This document shows positions 32,467-41,191 of a stretch of DNA of 64,000 bases, piece after piece. The stretch lies in NCBI RefSeq assembly GCF_019704555.1, contig NZ_AP024745.1, forward strand, positions 8,936,501-9,000,500, written 5' to 3'. Under the pieces are notes generated by a model. It made no database searches and was not told the DNA's origin. It saw nothing but the letters and a program-made list of their open reading frames with translations. The position numbers and the translations under genes were made by a program. Source of the DNA: Actinoplanes sp. L3-i22 (GTDB lineage: Bacteria > Actinomycetota > Actinomycetes > Mycobacteriales > Micromonosporaceae). Within the stretch, counting starts at the first letter, position 1; each line of letters opens with the position of its first letter.

Positions 32467-34158
32467 ATGAAGAAGAGACTGGCCGCCGTCGCGGCCATAG
32501 CCGTCGCGGCTCTGGCCGTCCCCCTCCTCTCCTCCCCCGCCGAGGCCGCGATCAGCGGCCCGAACCTCCCGGCCGGCAACAAGGTGCTGTTCCTGGCCGG
32601 TCAGACCACCCCGGACCTGGCCGCCTACAAGTCGCAGGTGCTCGACGTCGACGCCGGTTTCCCCAAGCCGGGCGGCGTCACCATGTACACCAACATCTCG
32701 CCGAACGCCTGCAACGGGCTCACCGCCACCTGTGACCTCAACGGCAACGTGTTCAACTTCGACCAGACGCTGGCCCAGTACCCGGGCGCCGCGCTGGCCG
32801 TCGGGCTCTACCTCGCGGACAGCCCGGGCTGCAACAACCAGCCGCTGCGGGCGATCATCAACCGGCCGGACGCGGACATCGCCGGGGCGCTCGGCGCGCA
32901 GTACCGGCAGAACCTGGACAACCTGATCACCTACCTGAAGAACACCGGCCGGGCCGTCTACCTGCGCGTCGGCTACGAGTTCGACGGGCCGTGGAACTGC
33001 TACAACGCGGACTTCTACAAGGCCGCGTTCCGGGTGGTGAAGCAGCGGATCACCGCGCTCGGCGCGAGCAACGTGGCGACCGTGTGGCAGAGCGCCAGCT
33101 ACGTCAAGGACGGGGCGCCGGAGTACAAGCAGGACTTCTCCAACCCGAGCCACCTGGCCGACTGGTATCCGGGCGACGACGTCGTGGACTGGGTCGCGAT
33201 GAGCACGTTCTACTGGGACGCGACGTACCGCAAACACCAGTGGGCCTGTGACACCCCGACCAGTTCCCCGGGCGTGCTCTACGACCGGGTGCTGAACTTC
33301 GCCCGCGCGCACGGCAAGCCGGCGATGATCGCGGAGTCGACGCCGCAGGGCTACCGGACCTCGGCGCTCGACTCGTCCTGCGTCAACGTGAACAACCGGG
33401 TCGCACTGGGCAGCGGGGCCGAGCTGGCCGGCTGGTACGACCAGTACTTCGGGTACATCAACGCGAACACCGACGTGCTGCGCGCGGTCTCCTACATCAA
33501 CAGCGACTGGGAGGCGATCAAGCAGTTCAACTGCCCGGTCGGCGCGACCGCGGGCTCGCCGAACTGCACCGACGGGTACTGGGGTGACAGCCGGATCCAG
33601 GACAACGCGACGATCCGGGCGAACTTCAAGCGCGAGCTGCAGAACTCGATCTTCGTGAACGGGACGCTCGCCGGCCGCGGGGTCGATTGGGGCAGTGGCG
33701 TCCCGACAAATCCGACTTCATCCCCGACGCCGACGCCGTCCACCTCTACTCCCCCGGCCACCGGCGGCCGCGACGCGTTCGCCACGATCGAGGCCGAGGG
33801 CCCGGACTCGCAGAGCGGCACCCAGGTGATCGGCGGCAACCGGCTCGGCTCGCTGAACACCGGCGACTGGGCCCGCTACGACCGCATCACTTTCGGTCAC
33901 ACCCCGAACCTGGTAACCTTCCGGTACTCGTCTGCGCGCGCCACCAACCAGGCGTTCACGCTGGAGTTCCACGCCGGCTCGGCGACCGGCCCGGTGATCG
34001 CCGCGCCCGGGGTGCTCGGCACCGGCTCGACCGGGACGTTCAAGGAGCTCGCCTTCAACGTCGGCAACCTGCCGGCCGGCACCACCTCGATCACCGTCGT
34101 CCCGCGCGCCAACGAGACCACCGACATCCTCGAGCTCGACTGGTTCCGCTTCTCCTGA
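32467..34158 (+). CDS. Secreted GH26-like glycoside hydrolase with C-terminal CBM6-like domain
   Basis: 563 residues. Signal peptide ends SSPAEAA. The catalytic region (about 35-415) has VYLRVGYEFDGPW (putative acid/base Glu), DDVVDWVAMSTFY and KPAMIAESTPQG (putative nucleophile). A Pro/Thr/Ser linker (about 418-438) leads to a CBM6/35-like beta-sandwich (EAEGPDSQSG, NTGDWARYD, LELDWFRF at the end). Extracellular polysaccharide degradation, probably mannan- or xylan-type, is inferred. It is related to the upstream gene and its ATG has a weak AAGGAT binding site. Confidence 0.8.
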   Translation: MKKRLAAVAAIAVAALAVPLLSSPAEAAISGPNLPAGNKVLFLAGQTTPDLAAYKSQVLDVDAGFPKPGGVTMYTNISPNACNGLTATCDLNGNVFNFDQTLAQYPGAALAVGLYLADSPGCNNQPLRAIINRPDADIAGALGAQYRQNLDNLITYLKNTGRAVYLRVGYEFDGPWNCYNADFYKAAFRVVKQRITALGASNVATVWQSASYVKDGAPEYKQDFSNPSHLADWYPGDDVVDWVAMSTFYWDATYRKHQWACDTPTSSPGVLYDRVLNFARAHGKPAMIAESTPQGYRTSALDSSCVNVNNRVALGSGAELAGWYDQYFGYINANTDVLRAVSYINSDWEAIKQFNCPVGATAGSPNCTDGYWGDSRIQDNATIRANFKRELQNSIFVNGTLAGRGVDWGSGVPTNPTSSPTPTPSTSTPPATGGRDAFATIEAEGPDSQSGTQVIGGNRLGSLNTGDWARYDRITFGHTPNLVTFRYSSARATNQAFTLEFHAGSATGPVIAAPGVLGTGSTGTFKELAFNVGNLPAGTTSITVVPRANETTDILELDWFRFS

Positions 34159-34207
34159 CCACCGACGGAAAGACCGAAACCCCTGCTTGGGTACGGGATG
34201 AGCCGAC

Positions 34208-34249
34208 GCTCGCCCGAGCCGCTCCGCACCGGGAGCGACTCGGGCGAGC
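34208..34249. terminator. Bidirectional hairpin terminator
   Basis: GCTCGCCCGAG pairs with CTCGGGCGAGC, extended after one mismatch by CGCTCC/GGAGCG. It lies 49 bp after the GH26-like stop and just before the convergent paralogue-B stop, so it can end transcription from both sides. Confidence 0.8.
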
Positions 34250-34254
34250 ACTGC

Positions 34255-35364
34255 TCAGCGACCGCCCAGCCACCGCGGCCAGCGCCGCTCCCGCGAGCGC
34301 CCACCCGCCCGGGGCCGCGCGGCCGGAGCCGGCGCCTCGTCCTCGGCGGAGTCCTCCGCGAGCCGCTCCAGGATCGCCGTCGCCAGGCCGCGATCGTCCC
34401 CGGTCGCGCCCGGCGTGATCAGCATCAGGTGCGCCAGCGACCCCCAGATCGTCACCGGCCGCGGCGCCTCGGTGGCCGCGTCCAGCCGATCCCGGACCAG
34501 CTGCCGCACCTCGGCCCGCAGCCCGGACTCCCGGTAGGCGGCGGTGACCAGCGCGAACAGCGCCGCGTCGGAGACCCAGTCCTCGACCCCGAAGGCCAGA
34601 TCGACCAGCACCTGACGGCGGGTCGACGTCGCCCACGGCTCGTCCGTGCGGTGGTGCAGGATGCCCAGGCAGACCCAGGGCTGCAGCAGCCGGTACCAGT
34701 ACGCCGGGTCGGACTTCGCCAGCACCTGGTAGCGCGGTACGTCCGGCGCCTGCGGCGGGTGCACGAGCAGCCCGAGCAGGTCGTCCAGGGGCAGGTCACC
34801 GAGCGGCTCGGCCTGAACATGACCGGACAGCGGGGAGGCCCACGGCTCCGCGCCGACCTGGTACAGCACCCGGACCGCCTCGCGGGACGGGGCGAACACC
34901 GCCGGCTCCGCCTCGACCCCCTGGTAGCGCCAGACGGCGTACCGGCCGGGGCGCAGCGGGACGCGCATGTCCGGCGCGGCGAACTCGGCGATCCCGATCT
35001 TCACCGGCCCGCCCGCGGCCCGCTCGAACGCGGCGAGCGCGCTGGCCGGCTCCCCGCCGGAGAGCCCCAGCTCGTGGATCTCGGCGCTCTCGCCGTCCGC
35101 GCGCCGCCGGGCGATCTCCCGGCTGATGTTGATCACGGCTTCCTCGGGCATCGGCACCCAGTTCAGCCAGGTCCGCTTCTCACCGGCCATCGCGAACAGC
35201 AGGTCGGTGGTCCCGCAGCCGTGCGGATCGTCGGCGATCGCGACCAGATCGTCGACCGCACCGGACTCCCGGAACCGCAGCGCGTGCCGCGCGGCCTCCC
35301 GGTGCGGAAAATCCGGGTTCCCGGCAAGCTCCTGAAGCCGCTCTTCCACGCTTTCCCCAGCCAT
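34255..35364 (-). CDS. Hypothetical protein, paralogue B
   Basis: 369 residues, homologous to 30068-31150 (for example NPDFPHREAARHALRFRESG against a near-identical block at the start of paralogue A). Same helical, soluble character; the C-terminal 40 residues are Glu/Ala- then Arg-rich. It differs mainly by small insertions. Function not recognised; an unstudied actinobacterial family is likely. Together the copies suggest a segmental duplication that also contains the two related glycosidases. Confidence 0.65.
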   Translation of the reverse strand: MAGESVEERLQELAGNPDFPHREAARHALRFRESGAVDDLVAIADDPHGCGTTDLLFAMAGEKRTWLNWVPMPEEAVINISREIARRRADGESAEIHELGLSGGEPASALAAFERAAGGPVKIGIAEFAAPDMRVPLRPGRYAVWRYQGVEAEPAVFAPSREAVRVLYQVGAEPWASPLSGHVQAEPLGDLPLDDLLGLLVHPPQAPDVPRYQVLAKSDPAYWYRLLQPWVCLGILHHRTDEPWATSTRRQVLVDLAFGVEDWVSDAALFALVTAAYRESGLRAEVRQLVRDRLDAATEAPRPVTIWGSLAHLMLITPGATGDDRGLATAILERLAEDSAEDEAPAPAARPRAGGRSRERRWPRWLGGR

Positions 35365-35505
35365 GGCGCGTGAGCTTAGTTGATCAGAACGCCCCTCGTC
35401 GGCCTGCTTCCCTCAAGATCAAACCCCGGCTCCGGTACGCCCCGAAAACGCCCGCCCCCACGCAACTCGCGCGGGCGGCGGGCGTGGGAAGCGGGCGGAT
35501 GTGGG

Positions 35506-37047
35506 TCAGGCCGGGTGGTAGTGGGCGTCGGAGAACTCGGCCGGGAGCGACTCGCCGGTCAGGTCCTGGGCCCAGAGGCCGACGAACGTGCCGGTGAATC
35601 CCCAGGTCAGAGCGTTCTCGCCGTCGGATTCGTGGGCGTGTTCGTCGGAGAGGGTGCTCGCGTCGAACGGCCCCCAGGTGGTCGAGCCGTAGGCGGCGGT
35701 CAGTGTTCCGTCGTCGAAATCCAGGCGGAACCGGGCCGGGCCGGACACCGGGACCGCCGGGCCGTGCGAGCGCAGCCGCCCGCGGGTGCACGAGGTCACC
35801 TCGGCGACCGGGCCGCCGTCCCAGCCGATCCGCAGGAAGTACCAGTTGCGGCTGTTGTAGTAGGCGACGATCCCGGCCATCTGCTGGAACCCGGACGGTT
35901 CGAAGTCGACGGTCGCCTCGAACGACGCCCGGGTGTGCTGGACCCGCCGGGCGAGCAGGCTCTCCCCGGCCCGGGACGACGGCGGCCGGCCGCCGAGGAG
36001 CCGGACCCGGCCCGGATCAAGAACGGTCAGCCAGGACGGGTCGGCCGGCCGCCGCAGGGTGTTCCAGTGCGGTCCGGTGAAGTCTTCCGGGGCGGCCGGC
36101 CACGGATGGGCCGGCAGGTCCGGACCGGTCACCACGTCGTGCGGGACGCCGCCGGCGATCCGCGGCCAGCCGTCGTCGGTCCAGGTGACCCGCTGGACGG
36201 CGGTCTCCCGGCCGAGCACGCACCGGCCGCGCGGCGCGCTCAGCGGCCGGCCGGCCAGGTGCGCGAAGAACCACTCGCCGGCCGGGGTCTCGACCAGGCT
36301 GCCGTGACCGGCCTTCTGCAGGGCCAGGTCGGGCCGGTGCACCGCGGTGAGCAGCGGGCCGGCCGGGTCCGTCTCGTACGGCCCGAGCAGCCGCCGCGAC
36401 CGCGCGACCGTCGCCTGGTGGAACCACTCGGTGCCACCCTCCGCGGTGACCAGGTAGTACCAGCCGTCCCGCCGGTACACGTGCGGGCCCTCGGTCATGC
36501 CGGCGGCGGTCCCGCCGTACACCTGATGGGGTTTGCCCAGCAGTTTGCCGGTGGCCCGGTCCAGCTCCTGGGCGATGATCCCGGCCGCCCAGGGGTGCCC
36601 GGGCCGCCAGTCGACCTGGTTGGACAGCAGCCAGGAGCGGCCGTCGTCGTCGTGGAACAGCGACGGGTCGAAGCCGCGGGCGTGCAGCGGCACCGGGTCG
36701 GACCAGGGTCCGTCGATGCTCGGCGCGGTGACCAGGTAGTTCGGCGTGTCGAAGAAGCCGGTGTAGCCGCCGACGTTCGTGAACACCAGGTGGAACAGCC
36801 CGTCGGCCCAGGTCAGGCACGGCGCCCAGACCCCGCCGGAGTCCGGGACGCCGGCCAGGTCGAGCAGCCGGCGGACGGACAGCACGCCGCCCAACGGCCG
36901 CCAGTGCACCAGGTCCCGGGAGTGGTGCAGGCGGACCCCGGGGTACCACTCGAACGTCGAGGTGGCCAGGTAGTAGTCGGCGCCGACGCGCAGGATCGAC
37001 GGGTCCGGGTGGAATCCGGGCAGGACAGGATTGTGGATCTCGGGCAC
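35506..37047 (-). CDS. GH43 family glycosidase (xylosidase/arabinofuranosidase type)
   Basis: 513 residues without signal peptide, so cytoplasmic. Five-bladed propeller typical of GH43: NPVLPGFHPDPSI (catalytic base Asp, about 15), RGFDPSLFHDDDGRSW (pKa Asp) and MTEGPHVYRR (catalytic acid Glu). A C-terminal GH43_C2-like beta-sandwich follows (about 330-513). It would hydrolyse imported xylo- or arabino-oligosaccharides. It begins at GTG seven bases after the stop of the permease gene and is the last gene of the ABC operon. Confidence 0.88.
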   Translation of the reverse strand: MPEIHNPVLPGFHPDPSILRVGADYYLATSTFEWYPGVRLHHSRDLVHWRPLGGVLSVRRLLDLAGVPDSGGVWAPCLTWADGLFHLVFTNVGGYTGFFDTPNYLVTAPSIDGPWSDPVPLHARGFDPSLFHDDDGRSWLLSNQVDWRPGHPWAAGIIAQELDRATGKLLGKPHQVYGGTAAGMTEGPHVYRRDGWYYLVTAEGGTEWFHQATVARSRRLLGPYETDPAGPLLTAVHRPDLALQKAGHGSLVETPAGEWFFAHLAGRPLSAPRGRCVLGRETAVQRVTWTDDGWPRIAGGVPHDVVTGPDLPAHPWPAAPEDFTGPHWNTLRRPADPSWLTVLDPGRVRLLGGRPPSSRAGESLLARRVQHTRASFEATVDFEPSGFQQMAGIVAYYNSRNWYFLRIGWDGGPVAEVTSCTRGRLRSHGPAVPVSGPARFRLDFDDGTLTAAYGSTTWGPFDASTLSDEHAHESDGENALTWGFTGTFVGLWAQDLTGESLPAEFSDAHYHPA

Positions 37048-37053
37048 CGGCGG

Positions 37054-37878
37054 CTACTTTCCGAAGCCGGCCGCGAGCCCGCTGAGCAGGTGCCGGCGGC
37101 CGAACAGGTACAGGGCGAGGACCGGCAGCGCGGAGAGCACGACCGCGGCCATCAGTCCGGGCACGTTCGTGCCGTACTGGCTCTGGAACTTCCACAGGCC
37201 CAGGGTGAGCACGCGCTGCTCGTCGCTCTGGGTGAGCACGAGCGGGAACAGGAAGCCGTTCCAGGCGCCCAGGCCGACGAAGATGCCGACGCTGACCAGT
37301 CCCGGCCGGGACAGCGGCAGGACGAGCCGGGTGAAGATCCGGCCGCTGGCGGCGCCGTCGACGGTCATCGCCTCGTACAGCTCGCCGGGGATGTCGCGCA
37401 GCGTGCTGGTCAGCACGACGATCGCGATCGGCAGCGAGAACGCGGCGGTCGGCAGGATCACCGCGAGCAGCGAGTCGTACAGCTGCAGTCGCGTGATGAT
37501 CAGGTAGATCGGCACGATGACGGCCTGGGCCGGGACGGCCAGCCCGAGCAGGAAGACGTTGAACGCGATCTTCAGCTGCCGGCTGGGGTTGCGGACGATC
37601 GCGTACGCCGCCGGCAGCGCCACCCCGAGCACCACCGCGACCGTGCCGAACGCCACGATCAGGCTGTTGACCAGGTACGTGGTGAAGCCGAGCTCGAACA
37701 GCGAGGTGAAGTTCCCCAGCGTGGGGCGGGTCGGCAGGTCGAGCGGGCCCTGTTCGATGTACGCGTCCTGGGTCCGGAACCCGGTGATCACCACGAAGTA
37801 GATCGGGACGGCGACGATGATCAGCCAAACGGTGGCGAGCACGCCGGCCGGCACGTTCGCCCGGTTTTTTCCTGACAT
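37054..37878 (-). CDS. Carbohydrate ABC transporter permease (MalG-like)
   Basis: 274 residues with six membrane helices. The EAA loop that docks the ATPase is EAMTVDGAASGRIFTRLVLPLSRPGL (first 20: about 185-204). The gene overlaps the stop of the preceding permease (TGATG) and follows GGGAGGGAG. It forms the inner-membrane channel with its neighbour. No ATPase gene is in the operon, as usual for actinobacterial sugar importers that share MsiK. Confidence 0.9.
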   Translation of the reverse strand: MSGKNRANVPAGVLATVWLIIVAVPIYFVVITGFRTQDAYIEQGPLDLPTRPTLGNFTSLFELGFTTYLVNSLIVAFGTVAVVLGVALPAAYAIVRNPSRQLKIAFNVFLLGLAVPAQAVIVPIYLIITRLQLYDSLLAVILPTAAFSLPIAIVVLTSTLRDIPGELYEAMTVDGAASGRIFTRLVLPLSRPGLVSVGIFVGLGAWNGFLFPLVLTQSDEQRVLTLGLWKFQSQYGTNVPGLMAAVVLSALPVLALYLFGRRHLLSGLAAGFGK

Positions 37879-38765
37879 CACGCTCCCTCCCGATCGCTGG
37901 CCATCCGGTGATAGCCGGTGGACCGGACCACGACCACCGACAACGCGGTGCCGACCGCGACCAGCAGCACCGCGAGGACGCTGGCGTAGCCCATGTCGAA
38001 GCCGACGAAGCCCTTGATGTACATGTGCAGCGGCAGCACCCGGGTCGCGGTGCCCGGCCCGCCGTTGGTCATCAGCAGAATCATTTCGAAGTACGTCAGT
38101 GAGCCCACCAGCATCAGCACCGAGCTCGCGATGATCGTGTTCCGCAACTGCGGCAGCGTGATCGCGAAGAACTGCCGCACCCCCGTTGCCCCGTCGATCT
38201 GCGCGGCCTCGTAGAGCGACCGCGGGATCTGCCGGGTCGCCGACTGGTAGAGCAGGGTGTGGAACGGCACGAACTGCCAGGCCACGACGAACGCGACGAC
38301 GTAGAGCGCGTGGTCCGAGCCGAGGAAGTTGCCGTCGGCGAATCCGACGTATTTGCCGTAGTCGGCGGCCAGGCCGAAGTTCGGGTCGAGCAGCGACACG
38401 AAGGTCAGCGAGATGGCCGCGGTGGACAGCAGCAGCGGCAGGAAGAACAGCGTCGACAGCGCCGCCCGGCCGCGCTGCGGGCCGGCCGCCCAGACCCCGA
38501 TGAGCAGGGCGAGCGGGGTCTGCAGCAGCCAGGAGACGACGGTCAGGGTGACCGTCTTGACGATGCCGTTGACCAGGTCCGGGTCGTCGGTGATCGACTT
38601 CCAGTTGTCCAGGCCGATCCACTGCGGGTCGCCGAGGCCGTTCCACTTGGTGAAGCTGAGGTAGACCACCGCGAAGACCGGCAGGATGCCGAGCGCGAGG
38701 AAGAAGAGAACCGCGGGCGCGGCCCAGGTGAACCCGGGCCGCTCCCGGCGTGCCGCCGCGATCAT
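37878..38765 (-). CDS. Carbohydrate ABC transporter permease (MalF-like)
   Basis: 295 residues with six helices. The EAA motif is EAAQIDGATGVRQFFAITLP. It overlaps the substrate-binding protein gene (ATGA) and the second permease (TGATG), so the importer genes are coupled in the order binding protein, MalF-like, MalG-like, GH43. Confidence 0.9.
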   Translation of the reverse strand: MIAAARRERPGFTWAAPAVLFFLALGILPVFAVVYLSFTKWNGLGDPQWIGLDNWKSITDDPDLVNGIVKTVTLTVVSWLLQTPLALLIGVWAAGPQRGRAALSTLFFLPLLLSTAAISLTFVSLLDPNFGLAADYGKYVGFADGNFLGSDHALYVVAFVVAWQFVPFHTLLYQSATRQIPRSLYEAAQIDGATGVRQFFAITLPQLRNTIIASSVLMLVGSLTYFEMILLMTNGGPGTATRVLPLHMYIKGFVGFDMGYASVLAVLLVAVGTALSVVVVRSTGYHRMASDREGA

Positions 38766-40060
38766 TTGACCTTGGCCATGTTGCCGGCGAACTCGTCCGG
38801 CGTGATCTTGTTGATGAACAGCTTCTGCAGGTTGGTCAGCAGTTCGGCGCTGACCGACGGGCTGAGCGCCTGGTCCCAGGACTGGGTGAAGCTGGGGGCG
38901 CCGGCGACCAGGTCGTAGGTGAACGTGGTGAACTCGGAGTTCGGCTTCGCCTTCAGGGTCGCCTCGATGCCCTTGACCGGCGGCACCTGGCCGGCCTCGA
39001 TCAGGCCGTTGATGTAGGCGTCCGAGGTCAGCGACTTGGCCAGGAAGTCGGTGGCGACCGCCTTGTTCTTCGACCCGGCGTTGATCGAGTAGTAGTTGCT
39101 CGGGTTGCCCACGACCGCCTTCGGGTCACCGGCGCCGCCCTCGTAGGCCGGAAAGCCCACGTAGCCGAGCTTGCCGTCGGTGATGAACTTCGGGTTCGCG
39201 TCCTTCTGCACCGAGTAGTCCCAGGTACCCATCAGGTGCATGGCCGCCTTGCCGGTGGCGAACAGCTTCGACGCGCCCTGGTTGTCGTAGTTGACCGAGG
39301 CGTAGTTGGAGCCGAACGCGCCCCGCTTGACCAGGTTCTGGATCTCCCCGAGGGACTTGACGACCGCCGGGTCGGTCCAGGCGCCGTCCCGGCCGTCGAC
39401 GATCGCCTTGAACTTGTCCACGCCGCCGATCCGGTCCAGCAGATACTCCAGCCACATCAGCTCGGTCCAGCCCTGGGAGCCGGCCAGCGCGATCGGCGTG
39501 ATCCCCTTCGACTTGAAGACATCGATCAAATTCAGGAGCTCGGCGTACGTCGTCGGCGGCTGCACGCCGGCCTTGGCGAACACGTCCTTGTTGATGAACA
39601 GGACCACCGGCAGCACCCCGATCATCGGCAGGCCGTACTGCTTGCCGCCGACCTTGCCGACGTCCATGACGCTGGGCAGGAACTTGTCGGTCAGTCCGGG
39701 GTTCTTGGCGAGCAGGTCGTCGAGCGGCTCGACCTGCTTGGCGTCGACGAACTGCTTGAGGTTGCCGCCGCCCCAGTTGAAGAAGACGTCCGGCGCCTGC
39801 GGCGAGCCCATCGCCACCTGCAGCTTCTGCTTGTACGCGTCGTTGACGTAGGTGACCAGCTTGACGTTGTCGCCGGTGCCGGCGTTGAAGTCGGCGATGC
39901 TCCGGGTCGCGATCGGGTTGACCGCGGCGTCCTCCAGGGCCCACACCTGCACGTCGGCGCCGGCCGCGCCGGACCCGGTGCCCGGGCCGGAGTTGCCGCA
40001 CGCGGAGGCGAGGGTCAGCACCGCGGAGGCGGCGACCACTTTCAGAACGGTTCTGCGCAT
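38762..40060 (-). CDS. ABC sugar-binding lipoprotein (family 1)
   Basis: 432 residues. Signal peptide with lipobox LASAC (Cys about 21), so it is tethered outside the membrane. The body has typical type 1 sugar-binding segments: VFFNWGGGNLKQFVDA, LPMIGVLPVVLFINKDVF and KAAMHLMGTWDYS. It should deliver an oligosaccharide to the two permeases; xylo- or arabino-oligosaccharide is inferred from GH43. First gene of the operon; an operator (CGAAATCTTTCG) overlaps the region just upstream of its start. Confidence 0.9.
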   Translation of the reverse strand: MRRTVLKVVAASAVLTLASACGNSGPGTGSGAAGADVQVWALEDAAVNPIATRSIADFNAGTGDNVKLVTYVNDAYKQKLQVAMGSPQAPDVFFNWGGGNLKQFVDAKQVEPLDDLLAKNPGLTDKFLPSVMDVGKVGGKQYGLPMIGVLPVVLFINKDVFAKAGVQPPTTYAELLNLIDVFKSKGITPIALAGSQGWTELMWLEYLLDRIGGVDKFKAIVDGRDGAWTDPAVVKSLGEIQNLVKRGAFGSNYASVNYDNQGASKLFATGKAAMHLMGTWDYSVQKDANPKFITDGKLGYVGFPAYEGGAGDPKAVVGNPSNYYSINAGSKNKAVATDFLAKSLTSDAYINGLIEAGQVPPVKGIEATLKAKPNSEFTTFTYDLVAGAPSFTQSWDQALSPSVSAELLTNLQKLFINKITPDEFAGNMAKVK

Positions 40061-40066
40061 GGTTAT

Positions 40067-40078
40067 CGAAATCTTTCG
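40067..40078. promoter_or_regulatory. CGAAA-TC-TTTCG operator
   Basis: A perfect 5-bp inverted repeat with central TC directly upstream of the binding-protein gene. Arms and symmetry fit LacI-family operators of actinobacterial sugar operons. Binding here would block translation start and transcription of the operon. Confidence 0.65.
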
Positions 40079-40150
40079 GAGAGGTTTCGGTGCTCATCAG
40101 CGGCGGTGTAACGTGCCGATCACATGGCATGCCATCGATCCGGGCAAGAC

Positions 40151-40160
40151 TTTTCGAAAC
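40151..40160. promoter_or_regulatory. TTTTCGAAAC element before LacI gene
   Basis: Contains the palindrome TTTCGAAA, twelve bases upstream of the LacI start, and is the reverse complement of the 10-mer at 31205-31214. Probable autoregulatory site. Confidence 0.5.
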
Positions 40161-40171
40161 ATGGGGGAAAC

Positions 40172-41191
40172 GTGGAGTCGAGTCGGCGGCCGACCCTGAC
40201 CGAGATCGCCCGGGAGGCCAACGTGGCGATCTCGACCGTGTCGAAGGTGCTCAACGGGCACACCGACGTGGCGCCGACGACCCGGCGGACGATCGAGAAA
40301 CTGATCACCGAGCGCGGCTATCAGCGGCCCCGGACGGCGCGGCGGGCCGGGCGGCGCACCGACCTGATCGACCTGGTGATCAACCAGCTGGACAGCGTCT
40401 GGGGGCTGTCGATCCTGTCCGGGGTGGAGGAGGTGATCGAGGAGGCCGGGCTCAGCCTGGTGGTGTCCTCGGTGCACAACCGGCAGTCGCTGACCCGGCG
40501 CTGGATCGACTCGCTGCTGGCCCGCGGCTCGGAGGGGGCGATCCTGGTGCTCTCCGAGCTGACCGTGCAGCAGCGCGCCGACCTGGAGCGGCGCGGGCTG
40601 CCGTTCGTGGTGGTGGACGGGGTGAGCCAGCCGCCGCCGGAGGTCCCGTCGATCGGCGCGACGAACTTCGCCGGCGGGTACGCGGCCGCCGAGCACCTGA
40701 TCCAGCTCGGGCACACCCGGATCGCCGCGATCGGCGGGCCGGAGCAGTTGCAGTGCACCCGCGCCCGGATCGCCGGGTACCGGGCCGCGCTGGACACCGC
40801 CGGGCTGACCGCCGACCGGCAGCTGGTGCGTTACAGCAACTTCCAGCACGAGGGCGGGCTGCAGGCCACCGCGTCGCTGCTGGAGCTCGCCGACCGCCCG
40901 ACGGCGATCTTCGCGGGCAGCGATCAGCAGGCCACCGGGGTCTACGAGGCGTTGCGCCGGGCCGGGCTGCGCATCCCCGGCGACGTCAGCGTGGTCGGCT
41001 TCGACGACCTGAACTTCGCCCAGTGGACCGCGCCGCCACTGACCACCGTCCGGCAGCCGCTGCACGAGATGGGCGTGGCCGCCGCCCGCACGCTGCTACG
41101 CCTGATCCACGGTGAGCGGCTGGAGTCCACCCGGATCGAGCTGGCCACCGAGCTGGTCGTCCGGGCCAGCACCGCCCGAGTCGCGGAATGA
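40172..41191 (+). CDS. LacI-family repressor of the sugar operon
   Basis: 339 residues, GTG start after GGGGGAA. HTH with the LacI signature TLTEIAREANVAISTVSKVLNG (helix part about 8-27) and hinge RPRTARRAGR. The C-terminal ligand domain is periplasmic-binding-protein-like (GATNFAGGYAAAEHLI, TAIFAGSDQQATGVYEALR, GDVSVVGFDDL). It is divergent from the importer/GH43 operon, which it probably represses until an imported oligosaccharide binds. The 3' end overlaps the convergent EAL gene by 96 bp. Confidence 0.9.
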   Translation: MESSRRPTLTEIAREANVAISTVSKVLNGHTDVAPTTRRTIEKLITERGYQRPRTARRAGRRTDLIDLVINQLDSVWGLSILSGVEEVIEEAGLSLVVSSVHNRQSLTRRWIDSLLARGSEGAILVLSELTVQQRADLERRGLPFVVVDGVSQPPPEVPSIGATNFAGGYAAAEHLIQLGHTRIAAIGGPEQLQCTRARIAGYRAALDTAGLTADRQLVRYSNFQHEGGLQATASLLELADRPTAIFAGSDQQATGVYEALRRAGLRIPGDVSVVGFDDLNFAQWTAPPLTTVRQPLHEMGVAAARTLLRLIHGERLESTRIELATELVVRASTARVAE

